Source: Asparagopsis taxiformis (taxonomy: Eukaryota; Rhodophyta; Florideophyceae; Bonnemaisoniales; Bonnemaisoniaceae). Taken from it: a stretch of 64,000 nt of DNA. This document shows positions 33,328 through 45,360 of this stretch, in pieces. The translations under genes and the position numbers were made by a program. The stretch lies in the NCBI GenBank assembly GCA_030407315.1, contig JALQPE010002020.1, forward strand, positions 28,574 through 92,573, read 5' to 3'. How positions within the stretch are numbered: the stretch's first letter is position 1; every line of letters starts with the position of its first letter. The notes beneath the pieces are model-generated. The model did no database searches and was not told where the DNA came from. It saw nothing but the letters and a program-made list of their open reading frames with translations.

Positions 33328-33943
33328 TGTTGCGAATAATTGAGTCACAGCAACAGAAGCACTCAATCTCGAGAATCTCCTGTGAAAATCTCGATGAAGG
33401 AGTCCTCTAGGAGCCTTGAAATATGGCTCATCGTGTTCCTCGTTGAAAAACGGTTGAAGCACTCACTGTAATAGGCCCTGAGGGGCTCAGTTACGTGAGA
33501 AAACTTTAACCCTCGATTTCTCCTACAAGGAGTGCTCTAGGCGCTCCAAAACCTATCTCATCATGTTCAGCGTGCCCGAATTAGTCGGGTAGCAACTTCT
33601 CCGAAGCTTCTACGACCTTTCTTCATGGAGATAATAGCGTCTGAAGTTTCAATTTGTTTGTCATACTTTCAATTAGTAATTAGAAAAGCCAGGATGGGTT
33701 GCCATCATGGCACAGGGAAAATGTTATGATTAGTGTAGACGTGTGGGTGATATGATAGAGATGCCCACGTGTACCAGATTGGCAGCGGGTGCTTACCAGG
33801 ACAGACTGTCAGTGACAGTCTGTCTGGAGCAGCTATTAACAGGCTGTCCTTAGCACCGCCGGCGCACCTCGGCGAGAATACAAATAATGTAGTGAGCTCG
33901 CAGATTCAATAAACGCTCGGTAAGCGACCTATTCGTTTCAACA
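33328..33943 (+). repeat. 5' LTR of copia-2 (616 bp)
   Basis: TGTTGCGAA...TTTCAACA. The first 128 bp resemble the following LTR segment (CTCGAGAATCTCCTGTGAAA against CTCGATTTCTCCTACAAGGA), suggesting an internal duplication relative to the 488-bp copia-1 LTR. Confidence 0.95.
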
Positions 33944-34359
33944 GGTTATGGGCCCAGCGCGCTCGTAGGTCGTTTCAATATCTCTCGCGCTTCGGCAAGT
34001 GCGTCGTTTGCGTCGGCGTTCTCTTACCTATTTCGTCTCGTTCTCGCCTCGTTTTCTCGTCTCTTCGTTTGCGCGCTTTTCTTCCGTTCTGCGCCTTCCC
34101 GCGCTTCCGCGGACTTGCTGAGCGTCTCCTCCACGCTCCCGCGGCCATCACTCCGTTCTTCCTCGGCCGCCGCGCACCTCTGTCGGCGCCGCGCACCTCT
34201 GTCGCCGCGCCGCACCTCTGTCGCCGCTTCGCGCCGACACTGTGTCATCCTGTCACTGACATCCTGCTATCCACGCTGTGTCACACTGACACTCTGTCAC
34301 CTTGCCATCCGTCTCCGGGTCCTCGTCATCAGGTGACATCATTCTTTTATCTGGGGTTC

Positions 34360-34460
34360 GCCTGCGAAGGAAAAAGTTTGGCCAGCGTCGCTGCTGGGAC
34401 TCGAACCAAGGATCTATAGATCTCCGTGGACCGTCCAACCGACTCGGCTACCGGGCCACT
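34360..34460 (-). ncRNA. tRNA-derived Pol III-like unit in copia-2 leader
   Basis: Second copy of the antisense unit: B box GGTTCGAGTCC at 34397-34407, A-box-like TAGCCGAGTCGG at 34439-34450, and TTTTT at about 34371-34375, read on the minus strand. The boxes are unchanged between copies, while the bases between them differ (anticodon region), which suggests constraint on the promoter boxes. Confidence 0.45.
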
Positions 34461-34637
34461 CAAGGCCCAATTACTGGAATCGACCTTTGCTTTTATATTG
34501 GCTAGTCTATACCTTTCTCAACTCGGTCCTGCTCTTGTAAGACAGTGACCTTGTCCTGATCGGTATAGCGTTATAGCCTCTACCTATCACCGAATAAACT
34601 CATCGAACGTTTGGTTTCATTGTCAACGGTTTCCACA

Positions 34638-35169
34638 AGTAAGTTTATACCTTTCACCTTTCGGTCTATTTCAAGGTTTAGACCTTAGTATTGATCGGTA
34701 TAACTTCTAACTCTCTTGTTCTCTTCTCTCTGCAGTGTCCAGCAGTGACGAAGACCGCGTGGAACCGCGCACCGACGAGCAGCCTCCCAGGCTTCGTCGC
34801 GAGGGGGAGTCTCTTCAAGACCGGGTCTTCCGCAAAGCCTACAGCATCGCCGAAAGGAGGGATAACAAGAAGAAGTACGCCGCTCACAAGAAGGCAAACC
34901 GCTCGAGGTGCCATCACTGCAACGTCTTTCTCAACTCCGCCGAGTCTAGAGTCGCACACTTCAGCGGCTCTAGACATAAGAAGACTATCAAACGCCTCAA
35001 GGAAGGTGGTCTCAAGGTCTGCAAACCCTGCGGTGTCATCGTTCGCACCCAGAGCGAGTTCGACAACCACCTCCTTGGTAGTCGCCACCGTGCCATCGAG
35101 AAGACTCTCAAAGCCGCTAAAGCCTCTAAGGCTTCCTCGTCCTCGATAAGTAGTACTCCCCTTCTCTAG
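34638..35169 (+). CDS. two-finger U1-type zinc-finger protein of copia-2
   Basis: Ortholog of the copia-1 leader ORF. Intron 34639-34735 (97 nt, GTAAGT...CTGCAG) joins A 34638 to TG 34736, again building the ATG. Both C2H2 fingers are intact (CHHC...H-x5-H; CKPC...H-x5-H). A small indel near 35142 shifts the last residues, so the tail reads ISSTPLL instead of SDK; the fingers are unaffected. It ends 167 nt before the gag-pol ATG. Confidence 0.75.
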
Positions 35170-35336
35170 ACACACTAGAAATCTAGCTGATTTCTCTTTG
35201 ATAAACCTTGTTTCTTGTTCTCCACTCATCTAGCTCTTAGCTAAAAGTCTTTATCCTATAGATCCCAGCTTGGTCCTAGACGACTATCGGTTGTCCACTT
35301 GGGAAGGGTCGAACAGATAAGACATAATACAGAGCC

Positions 35337-38300
35337 ATGGAGAGCAATTCATCCGGCATTCGAATTGAAAAGCTGGATTACTCCAACTTCCACTCATGGA
35401 AGCAAAAGATGAAGCTCATCCTCGGCCACCGCGAGGTGGACGACATGATCGATCCCATTCTATGCCGCCCTCCTCCAGAGGATCCAGAGGCATTGTCTAA
35501 ATGGACTCGTAAAGACAAGACTGCTCGCATGGCAATCGGCATCAGTCTGTCAGACGAAATGCTGAAAAACGTTCGCCACACTACTACCGCCCTAGAAATG
35601 TGGCAAGAGATCTGCAACGTCCATCAACGTCACACTCTTCTCAACAAGCTCGCTGCTCGTCGTGACTTCTACACTGCAACAATGAAGCAGGGGGAGCAAA
35701 TGCTTGTATACATCAATCGTGTACGTCAAATGGCTTCCCACCTCGAGTCAATGGACGTCAAGATTGACGAAAAGGAAATGGCCATGGCTGTACTCAACGG
35801 CCTCCCATCATCCTTCCGAACGTTGATCACGGCACTCGATGCAATTGGAGATGACGACCCTTCGTTCACCTTTGACAAAGTGCGCAGCCGCTTACTGCAG
35901 GAAGAAAGAAGAACTAGCATGCTACGAAACTCTTCACACACATCTCAACAAGCATCAGCATTAGTCAACTTATCTGGGAAACAACCACGTCGAGCCAATC
36001 GAAAATACTGCTCTCACTGCCACAGAACCAACCATACCGAACCCTATTGCTGGGAAAAGCATGGTCGTCCCAATCATTCTCGGAGTAACAAGCCTCGAGG
36101 ATCCACATCTCCAGCAACCAGCGTTCCAATGCAAACCGCTGCAGTAGCAATGGAACCATCCGAGGAAGAAGTCGACTACGTATGTTTACTCAGCAGTGCT
36201 ATCGAGGCGTGCAAAAGTTCTCACGAACGCAAGGCAACAGTCTGGCATATTGACTCTGCGGCCACCTCACATATCACCTTCGACCGATCCATGTTCAAAA
36301 CGTATACGTCAGAGATCCCTTTCAACGTTACCATGGGCGACAAGTCCTCCTCTATAGCCATCGGTCGAGGAGATATCCACCTACCTATAATAGTAAAAGG
36401 TGTCACTTCAACGTGCATACTCCGCAACGTGCTGCACGTACCCTCATTCGTGTTCTCCCTTATCTCAGTTTCCACCCTCACCAGTCGTGGTCTCTCCCTC
36501 TCCTTCATAAATGACACTGTCGAAATCAAAAAGAACAACTCCATAGTTGCTCTGGGGACTCGTCGACATGGACTCTATACTCTACACACTACTCCTGACG
36601 AACATAACGTAGAGGTAGCATGTGTGGCCAGCCTGGAACTCTGGCATCGTCGCCTTGGACATGTACACCATGCAGCAATCTCGCATATGGCAAAACACTC
36701 ACTCGTTAAAGGTCTCCAAATTGCCGGTGGGACGACAACCTAGCAACCGTGCAAAGGCTGCCTGGCCGGTAAAATGGCTCGAGCACCAATCCCCCATGCA
36801 TCCGATACTCGAGCAACCGGTTTACTTGACCTTGTCCACACTGATGTAGCCGGACCTATGGAAACATCTTCAAAAGGGGGAGCACGTTACTTCGTTACCT
36901 TTATCGACGACAAGTCCCGTTGGCTTTCCGTCTATCCTATCGCACATAAATCAGACAGCTTCAGCTCTTTCCAGCACTTTCGAAATACTGCAGAGACACA
37001 CACAGGACGAAAAATCCGCCAACTTCGCTCGGATGGTGGCGGTGAATATTTCTCAAACGAGTTTAGCGAGTTCCTCATAACTCACGGAATCACTCGCCAG
37101 ACTACCGCTCCCTATACCCCGCAGCAAAACGGTGTATCGGAACGGATGAACCGGACTCTAAAAGACCTCATTCGTGCCATGCTCCCTCACAATTCTGTCC
37201 CTGCAGACTTCTGGGCGGAAGCCCTTGACTGTGCAGCATACGTCCGAAATCGTGTCACAAGCCGTGGGATACCCTCAGATAAAACTCCGTTCGAGTTATG
37301 GATGGGTCGTAAACCTGATATCTCCCATCTAAAAGTATTCGGTAGTCAGTGTTGGTACAAGGTCCCACAAATACGCCTAACATCTCTAAACAGTCGCTCA
37401 TCTCCTGCCATGATGATCGGTTACTCCAAAACCCAGAAAGCGTACAAGCTGTGGGACGACCAAACGAACACCGTGGTAATCTCAAGGGACGTCGTCTTCG
37501 ACGAATCGGCATCGGATGAAACCACTCAACCTCGCTCTGTTGAAGACTCTACATATATTGATGACGACAACACCTTGAGCTACATACCGGACCATCCTCA
37601 AACCCGCATGCAAAAATCGGATGACGAGTCGCCCACGCCTCCACAGTCTCCCACCATCTCCGGGGGAGAATCGAGCCCCATTGCTTCTCCAAGCAGTCCT
37701 GCTCATCCTACTATACCGGCTTCCCCGAGCAACCTCTCCATTCCATCTGCTCCTCGGAAGTCTTCAAGACCTCGAAAGCCCCCGACTCAATGGTGGAAAC
37801 CGACTGCACTCGTTAGCATTGCTCCGGAACTCCTCACCTTCACTACCGCGACAGAGAGGGAGGATAGAAAGCTCTGGCTCAAAGCAATAGACTCCGAAAT
37901 GGAATCTCTCTACACCAACCAGACCTGGATTTTTGTCCCTCACAGTGAAGCCCGCAATCTTCTCTCTTGCAAATGGCTTTTCAAAATCAAGGATGTTGTC
38001 AACGACGACGGAACGAACGGTGTGAAGTACAAAGCACGACTTGTCACTCGTGGTTTTGAACAACAATACGGTGTTGACTACGAAGAAACATACGCTCCGG
38101 TTGTAAAACTATGCACTCTCCGCACGTTCCTCGCTATTGTTGCTCACAAATCCCTCCATTGCGACCAAATGGATGTCAAGACAGCCTTCCTATACGGTGA
38201 TCTCGATCAGGATATCTTCATGGAACAACCAGAAGGGTTCGTTCATCCGCAATACCCGAACCATGTGTGTAAACTGCAAAGAGCACTCTACGGTCTAAAA

Positions 38301-39437
38301 CAAGCTCCGAGACAGTGGCACGCAAAGATCGACGAATTCGTGATCGGTATCCTCAAATTCGAGACTTCTCCGTATGATCCATGCCTTTACGTCAAGTATG
38401 AAGGAGGAGCAATGGTGATCATTACCCTCTACGTTGACGACCTACTCATGGCATCAAGTAATCGCCCACTACTTGATTGGCTAAAAGGGGAGTTCAATAA
38501 AAGGTTCTCAATGAAAGACTGCGGAGAAGCCAAGGTCTGTCTTGGACTCGAGATCGTTCGCAGCTCGTCAAGAGGAACTCTGCACCTCAGCCAGAGTCGT
38601 TATGTCCACAAGGTGCTAGAACACTTCGGGATGCTTGACTCGAGTCCCGTAGTCACCCCAATGGAAGCGCAGATAAGTCCTGCAGACCTCGAAGGGGAAC
38701 CTATAGACTCTACACTATATCGAAGCGCTGTTGGTAGCCTCATGTATCTATCGGTTGGGACTCGCCCCGACATATCCTTCGCTGTGGGACGGCTTGCCCA
38801 ACATGTGGAACATCCGACAACAAGACTGTGGACAGCAGTTAAGCGCGTACTCCGCTATGTGAATGGAACAAGGAATCTGGGCTTGCTCTATCAAGCCGAT
38901 AAACCATTCCAGCCGATCGCGTACAGTGACTCCGACTAGGGTGGCTGCACCATCAATCGAAAATCCACCAGCGGTTACGTTTTCCTAATGGCGGGAGGGG
39001 CCGTCAGCTGGAAGTCACGCAAACAAGGTTGCGTTGCTCTTTCCTCCTCCGAAGCGGAGTACATGGCTCTGTGTGCAGCTGTAAAAGAATCAATCTGGCT
39101 TAGCAACATTTTCCGCTCAATCACAGCAAGCGAAGAATACGAGCCGATCTGCATCAACGTCGATAACCAAGGATCTATCAATATGGCTCGAAATGATGTG
39201 TCCGGAACTAGAACAAAGCACATTGACATTCAATACCACTTCGTACGCGATAGCCTGGACAAAAACCTCTACACCATGCAATACTGCCCCACATCAGAAA
39301 TGGCTGCCGACTTGCTCACAAAACCTCTTCCCCGTCTTCTCCTTCACAAATTCAAAGACCTCATCGGACTTCAGAACCTCCCTACATCTGGTGCTTCATC
39401 GAGCTTGTCACAGAGGGGGAGTGTTGCGAATAATTGA
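35337..39437 (+). pseudogene. gag-pol: Gag-Pol of copia-2 with two premature stops
   Basis: Collinear with copia-1 Gag-Pol over its whole length: CCHC knuckle CSHCHRTNHTEPYC, protease DSAATSH, integrase LVHTDVAGPM/LRSDGGGEYF/NGVSERMNR, RT LYVDD, RNase H SSSEAEY. Two in-frame TAG codons break it: at 36741-36743 in the pre-integrase zinc-finger region, just before CKGC, and at 38937-38939 inside the RNase H YSDSD motif, where copia-1 has Trp. No frameshift is needed elsewhere. With near-identical LTRs, it probably mobilised in trans or decayed recently. Confidence 0.93.
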
Positions 39438-40037
39438 GTCACAGCAACAGAAGCACTCAATCTCGAGAATCTCCTGTGAAAATCTCGATGAAGGAGTCCT
39501 CTAGGAGCCTTGAAATATGGCTCATCGTGTTCCTCGTTGAAAAACGGTTGAAGCACTCACTGTAATAGGCCCTGAGGGGCTCAGTTACGTGAGAAAACTT
39601 TAACCCTCGATTTCTCCTACAAGGAGTGCTCTAGGCGCTCCAAAACCTATCTCATCATGTTCAGCGTGCCCGAATTAGTCGGGTAGCAACTTCTCCGAAG
39701 CTTCTACGACCTTTCTTCATGGAGGAAATAGCGTCTGAAGTTTCAATTTGTTTGTCATACTTTCAATTAGTAATTAGAAAAGCCAGGATGGGTTGCCATC
39801 ATGGCACAGGGAAAATGTTATGATTAGTGTAGACGTGTGGGTGATATGATAGAGATGCCCACGTGTACCAGATTGGCAGCGGGTGCTTACCAGGACAGAC
39901 TGTCAGTGACAGTCTGTCTGGAGCAGCTATTAACAGGCTGTCCTTAGCACCGCCGGCGCACCTCGGCGAGAATACAAATAATGTAGTGAGCTCGCAGATT
40001 CAATAAACGCTCGGCAAGCGACCATTTCGTTCCAACA
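39422..40037 (+). repeat. 3' LTR of copia-2 (616 bp)
   Basis: Begins TGTTGCGAA after the purine tract CAGAGGGGGAG and ends TTCCAACA; same length as the 5' LTR with about six substitutions, clustered at GGAGGAAATAG and at the final 25 bp. Followed by GTGGG (40038-40042). Confidence 0.95.
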
Positions 40038-40042
40038 GTGGG

Positions 40043-40489
40043 AAGGATCCGATGGCCTTCCCCAGCACTGGAACTACTTTAGTGCTGACTGGAGAGCGGA
40101 CTAAACCTCGTGCTGGACATACAGACTATGAAGTGGGAATCGATGAAGTTAACAGTCCCCCTTCTCCGCCATCCTACTTCATGATGTCAAGCGGCGCAGA
40201 TGGATTCGGCCTCGTGCTTGCACCCTACAGTCATGTCTGTTTATCCCATCCCAACAGAGAGTTATGAGAGTTATACAGAGTTCCAATGAAGAGGTGTGAA
40301 GTACCACCATATTCTGTTCTTGTCTGCCGAGGGGATGTTTATCACCACGAGGAAGGATTTGAGAGCAATAAGGGTCTTCAATACAAGTTCCCGATCCGAT
40401 CTCACATATTCCTCAAAACTGAGCAGCATCAAAGTGAAGAAGGAGAATATGTCGTTGGACATTGGGAGGGCAATTCGAAATTGAAGTGA
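40043..40489 (+). pseudogene. ParB-like/2OG-dioxygenase gene 1, 3' part after copia-2
   Basis: Continues the frame of 30241-33327 once copia-2 and one TSD copy are discounted (AGT GGG AAG). It encodes the dioxygenase core: GHTDY (HxD iron ligands), YFMMSSGADGFGL, YSHVCL, then VPPYSVLVCRGDVYHH with the distal His and FPIRSHIFL with the 2OG-binding Arg. An in-frame TGA at 40265-40267 comes from a 9-bp tandem duplication (GAGAGTTAT twice); without it the frame would be open to 40489. The gene is therefore doubly disabled. Confidence 0.8.
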
Positions 40490-41513
40490 TGAAGGGCATC
40501 TGTCCAGCCGTGTTGAAGCCTTAGTTGGGTATGAATCCGTAGAGAAATAAACACAATTCCAATAGAACATGATAAAAGAGATACTGCATGGATTCTTTAT
40601 ATAGTCAGATCAATTCCACAAATGTAACAAACACCACATGCAGAAAGCTATTCTCCACAGAAAGCTCTACCTACAGGAGCTGCAAATTCTAAACCTCTTC
40701 AGTAGATGCAAGAAACGATAGCAGATAGTAAAACCTGGTATTATATTACATCGTTCACTATCCCCGGTAAAATTTTCAGTTCCTGAGAACAGGAGTCTGG
40801 CCGGGTATAAAGTTGGGTGGGTGTAGACCAAGTGCACCAACCCCATTGCCTGGGGGTACTCCGGATAACCTCAGCCAATGGCGTTGGTGCACCTGGCTTT
40901 TGGGAGGCCAAAATAATACCGGGTATTATTTTGGGTCGGTATAGATCAAGTGCACCAACCCCATTGGCCGGTGGTAGCCGGATACCCTCGGCCAATGGCG
41001 TTGGTGCACCTGGCGTTTGGGAGGCCAAAATAATACCGGGTATTAGTTCTAGTTTCTCAAGCCAGGTGCAGTGCACTCATTGGCCGAAGCCCACTTATTC
41101 GTGGTTCATGTTGAATACAGATGCATTTGGTATGTACGCATCAGCTCCACGAGTTGGTGCAAAATGCTGGGAAGTATGTGACTTCAGCATTATGTAGTTA
41201 TTACTTGAGTGGTTTTGGGGTAATCACCATGACCAACTCGTACCTGTTTAGCCACTTTGAGTATGAACTCGTCGTATAGCGATTGTATTTGGCCGCAGAA
41301 ATTAATTGAATTTCGAGTATTACTCTTGATCTGAGTCAAGTGGTCTAGAAATAAACAAAAATTGAAATCAGAGTTGAAACGGATTGTTCACGTTTGATCC
41401 TTTATCAGACTGCAGTAGCGAAATAAATCTATCTTAATCGTCTCTGTATCGTCGTTATCGGGGTCGTACACTCAATCAAGCTTCTCTCCATTCCTGCTTT
41501 CCCTAATCCTTCA
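40490..41513. promoter_or_regulatory. intergenic region with tandem hairpin units
   Basis: About 1 kb without a gene. From about 40820 to 41080 lie two tandem units of about 115 bp. Each has GTGCACCAACCCCATTG facing GCCAATGGCGTTGGTGCAC and ends in the AATAATACCGGGTATTATT palindrome (40908-40934 and 41025-41046, the second imperfect). It should hold the promoter of the gene at 41514. Confidence 0.6.
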
Positions 41514-44442
41514 ATGGCTCCTCGCACTCGCTCCAAACCCTCTGTCCCCGCCCCTGCTCGCGCTTCGACTCGCGGTCGGGCCTCCGCTCGCTCTCGCGCC
41601 CCTTCTCGCTCTCGCGCCCCTTCTCGCAGCCCTGGTCACGATAACTCTGTCACCGCCGAGGTTCAGTTGTCAGACTGTCCCAAAGCTGACCACAGGCTGT
41701 CTCCCTTGGATTTGCACAGACCTCCCCTATTCTCTCGTCATATTAGGGAAGGGAGAGTGCTTGAGCTGAAGGAGAAGTTCCTGAGGGAAGGATTCACTTC
41801 CTCAATCTCCCGAATCCTTGCCTGCAAAATGCTCCTTCCCAGTGAAGGCAGCACAACCCCCACCCTTCAAACGTTCTACATCGATGGTGGCCATCGCGTT
41901 GCGGCTCTCCAGAAGTGCATTCGTGAAGACCCGGAAGGGCAACATCCGTATGCTGCTTCATTCAGGAACATCGATGTGGCTTTGATCAGGCGCCCAGGGA
42001 CAGAAGAAGTTTCCGATGAGTACTTCACACCTTTTGAAGTACTCGGGCTGTCCATTCAAGCAAACACACTCACACATGATGTTGCCCTTGTTTCTTTGGC
42101 AGACCGAGTGTGTTCTGTGGTCCAACTGCTCACGACCAAGGACATGCTAGGTGAACCGAATCGGAAGTGCATTCAGGTCATCATGGACAGCCAGTTGTCG
42201 ATATCGAAACTGGGCTACCAAGCATCAACAAGCACCTGACTGCTGCGAAAGGCTTCCGGACTGTGAACAACAAAGCGCTTGAGTTCTGGAGTTCCGTACC
42301 GAGCATGTTCACCAAGGAAATTCTCGCTGCGGAACAGGAAAGGGCCGTTAAAGAAGGCCGTGACATCAACGACGATGTCTTCAAGCAGTCCGTAGACATG
42401 TATGGCTGCAACATGGATCTCGTTTTCATGGCAGACTTCCGTCGCGGCTCGGAGTATCAGCAAAGGTTCATCTTGCTCATAACAGCTCTCTGGACACGCA
42501 TGCGAGATCTGCGTCAGTTGAGTAGGACGACAAGAGGATTTGGTAATCCTTTCGTTCGTGTTGTAATTGAAGTGTTCAAGATGTCCGAGCCGGTTGCTGC
42601 TCACAAAATGATGGAGCCTCCGCTCGAGCATTTCTACTCCGAGCTCAAGAACACTGGGTCAGGAAAGGAGACTGTTATTGCGAACAGTATCGCGGAGACC
42701 CTCCTGCACTTCAATACCGACGATAACAGCGGTACGAAGCATGCTCTCGTCTCCGACGAAATGTATGAGCAGCTTCGCTTTTCCACGGGCGTTGTGGACA
42801 TGGAAGAAGACCAAAGGGTCATTGTTCACAATGAACAGCCATCTGAAGATGCGCCGAAGCCATCTACGCCCCAATCAGATGAGCCTTCTACCCCTTCTAC
42901 CCGTTCTGGTCCTACTCCTCCTGCCCCTTCTACCCCTCCTGCTCCTCATGCTCATTCTACCCTTCTACTCCTTCTACCCCTTCTACCCCTTCTACTCCTT
43001 CTACTCCTTCTACTCCTGCTCCTACTACCCCTCCTCCTCCTGCCACTTCCGTTCCCGCCCCTTCCACCCCTCCTGCTACCCCTCCTCCTGCCGCTTCCGT
43101 TCCCGCCCCTTCCACCCCTCCTGCTACCCCTCCTGCTCCTGCCACTTCCGTTCCTGCAGTTGAGCAGGCTCAAGGAACCCCTGATGCCACTGTGGCAGGT
43201 TCTGAGAAGCAATTGAGATCTGTTCTCCTCCGTCTCTCTCTCAATGCACCACCGCTTGCGGTGAATGAGCCAGTCGAGACACTTCGCAGGTCGAAACGGC
43301 AGAGAACGGAGAGTCTACGGGTTGGCAGCGACAGTCAGGCAGAGTCGGAGGTAGAAGAAGAGTCCGAAGAGCCCCTTCCGAAGCGCAGAAGACTGGAAGT
43401 TAACCGTACGGTTAAACGTTCAACCGAGGAGATTCCATTGTTCAGCGATGAGCAGGAAAATCCCCTCCCCGACAGGGTAGTCGATGAACGGATTATGGAT
43501 ATTCTCCCGAACACCATACCGTCAGACTCTAGGGCCAAGTACTATATCGACAGCAAGCTGTACGAAACAATCCGACAGGAGATTTTGAGTGCAGCTGCTG
43601 CCGATATGAATTGTATAGCGTGCAGTGGTCCAGCTTGCTGTGCAGAGAAGTTCTTTGCAACAGCTAGGTCAACTCTCAATCTCTTGGGTGCCCATGTACT
43701 CAGTGGTATCTTCCGTTCTTCGACTGTGGGCAACGCAGCACATGAACTGTTCACGTTCTACGCCCAGAAGTTCAAACCTGTTCATTCTTCTGCTGAAGAC
43801 AGTTCCAATGATCCCTGGCATCAGATTCGAAACAAGGGTGAGGTAACAGCAGAGCAACAGGCCTCTCGTTTGGGAAGGTTCTCTATCTCAAGGAAGAAGA
43901 TTTGCGACGATCTCGAGCAGATGGATGAACATCAATTCAAGAACAAGATGATTCTCGAGGTCGGCAAAGCAATCTGTGCCGAGCTAATGTACTTGGGCCT
44001 AGGAATCCATGAGCCTGTGGCCTTTCCTAAAACCGGTTTACGTCTTTTGCTGACCTCTGATGGTGCTCCAGATCAAGACTTGCACACAGACCTACCGGTG
44101 GTCATCAATGATTCCGATTTCCCACCTGGAAGATCGTACTTTCTGATGGCAAGCGCGGCTGATCGGTTCTGGCTTCGTGGAGCGTATTTCAGCCACGTCT
44201 GTTTGACGCGTGCAGACGCTGAGTACAAGACGCCTGTTATGGACATCTACGTGCCACCGTATTCTCTCTTCATCGGTCGTGGTGACTTCTACCATGGAGG
44301 CAAAGGATTCAGTAGTTCAGCGGAAAATCGCCTAACATATGGTCTTCCGGTTCGTTCTCATCTCTACCTTTTAAGTGACGAAGAAGAATTGGCGGATGCT
44401 ATCGAAACAGTCAACTACTGGGATGCACCTAGTGCGCGATAA
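41514..44442 (+). CDS. ParB-like/2OG-Fe(II) dioxygenase gene 2 (two frame breaks)
   Basis: Starts at ATG 41514; Arg/Ser/Pro-rich N-terminus, then a ParB-like domain with DGGHRVAAL near residue 123. Frame breaks: near 42191 (CC where CCC would keep frame) and near 42960 (ACCCTT where ACCCCTT would), both one-base losses, so the gene may be intact in reality. The middle has Pro/Ser/Thr repeats (42900-43160) and a KRRR patch. The C-terminal domain carries LHTDLP (HxD, about 44083), GRGDFYHGG (distal His, about 44289) and VRSHLYL (Arg), the ligand set of Fe(II)/2-oxoglutarate dioxygenases of double-stranded beta-helix fold. The substrate is unknown; a modified DNA base is plausible from the MTase neighbour. 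It is convergent with the MTase-SET gene. Confidence 0.82.
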
Positions 44443-45360
44443 TCTGCAAGAATACTGCTTTGCCTCTCCCTCTACAGGCAGCATCTGCCAATCCTAAGCT
44501 AGCTTCGGTAGTATACTTCCTTTACCACAACTAAATCTACTCCTATTCATGACTTTGAAAATATTAGCACGGTCAGTCTACTGCACTATTAGAGTTCCTC
44601 TACCTCTCACCCCGCATAGCTTCTACACCCTACATCGTACAGACTGATCTCCTTTCCTTTCCTACATGCATGGCACAGTTTTGCAAGACTGCCACAATTC
44701 CACATCACTCGAGTAACCAAGGTCTTGAATTGTTCTTCTTAGTATACTAACTACAGTTGAGATGCAAACCTGGCAGCCAATGATAGTGCTGCACTTGGGC
44801 TGGCCACACCCAAAATAATACCGGGTATTATTTTGGCATGGCAAAGCCCAGGTGCAGCAATTCCATTGGCTGCCGCTGCGTTCATGACAGCCAATGATAG
44901 TGCTGCACTTGGGCTGGCCACACCCAAAATAATACCGGGTATTATTTTGGCATGGCAAAGCCCAGGTGCAGCACTATTATTGGCTGCCGCTGCGTTCATG
45001 AGAGCCAATAGAATTGCTGCACTTGGGCTTTGCCATGCCAAAATAATACCGGGTATTATTTTGGCATGGCAAAGCCCAGGTGCAGCAATTCCATTGGCTG
45101 CCGCTGTGTTCATGACAGCCAATGGCAGAGCTGCACTTGGGCTGGCCACACCCAAATTAATACCGGGTATTATTTTGGCATGGCAAAGCCCAGGTGCAGC
45201 ACTATCATTGGGCGTGGGCTGACTGGCACCGCTCAGCAAATGAAAGTCTGTTATTATCGCTCAGGTAGATTGTAGTACTACAACGTTGTACGAGTTCAGA
45301 TGCAAGACTTTTTATTGCTGATGGTACTCTTGATATCTGTAATTGGACGCCTAAACTGTC
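44443..45360. other. intergenic region between convergent genes
   Basis: No gene; mostly occupied by the tandem hairpin array at 44774-45225. Short open frames here translate the repeat and are discarded. Confidence 0.6.
44774..45225. repeat. four tandem 114-bp hairpin units
   Basis: Units start at about 44774, 44888, 45003 and 45116. Each is an imperfect inverted repeat: CAGCCAAT...TGCTGCACTTGGGCT, the central AATAATACCGGGTATTATT, then AGCCCAGGTGCAGCA...ATTGGCTG. Central palindromes are at 44810-44836, 44924-44950, 45038-45064 and 45153-45178. It lies between two convergent genes, so terminator, insulator or small-RNA source are possible roles. Confidence 0.9.

Larger units (their letters stand above)
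33328..40037 (+). mobile_element. Ty1/copia element 2, complete, inserted in a cargo gene
   Basis: Two 616-bp LTRs (33328-33943, 39422-40037), TSD GTGGG, the same leader intron, zinc-finger ORF and gag-pol as copia-1. By eye the LTRs differ at about six positions, so the insertion is comparatively young. GGTTATGGGCCCAGC directly follows the 5' LTR and is the likely primer-binding site, probably for a methionine tRNA. Gag-pol has two in-frame TAG codons, so this copy is not autonomous. Confidence 0.96.

Noticed and set aside
42160..42240. Intron in dioxygenase gene 2 explaining the frame change
   Set aside because: Available GT...AG pairs give an implausibly short intron of about 14 nt; one extra C restores the frame directly.
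42678..43216. Leu/Pro-rich plus-strand frames and Gly/Arg-rich minus-strand frames
   Set aside because: They are wrong-frame translations of the CTACCCCTT-type repeat encoding Pro/Ser/Thr in the dioxygenase gene.
44751..45239. Overlapping ORFs on both strands with repeated IIPGIILAWQSP or similar
   Set aside because: They translate the 114-bp tandem hairpin array; the repeat explains both openness and similarity.
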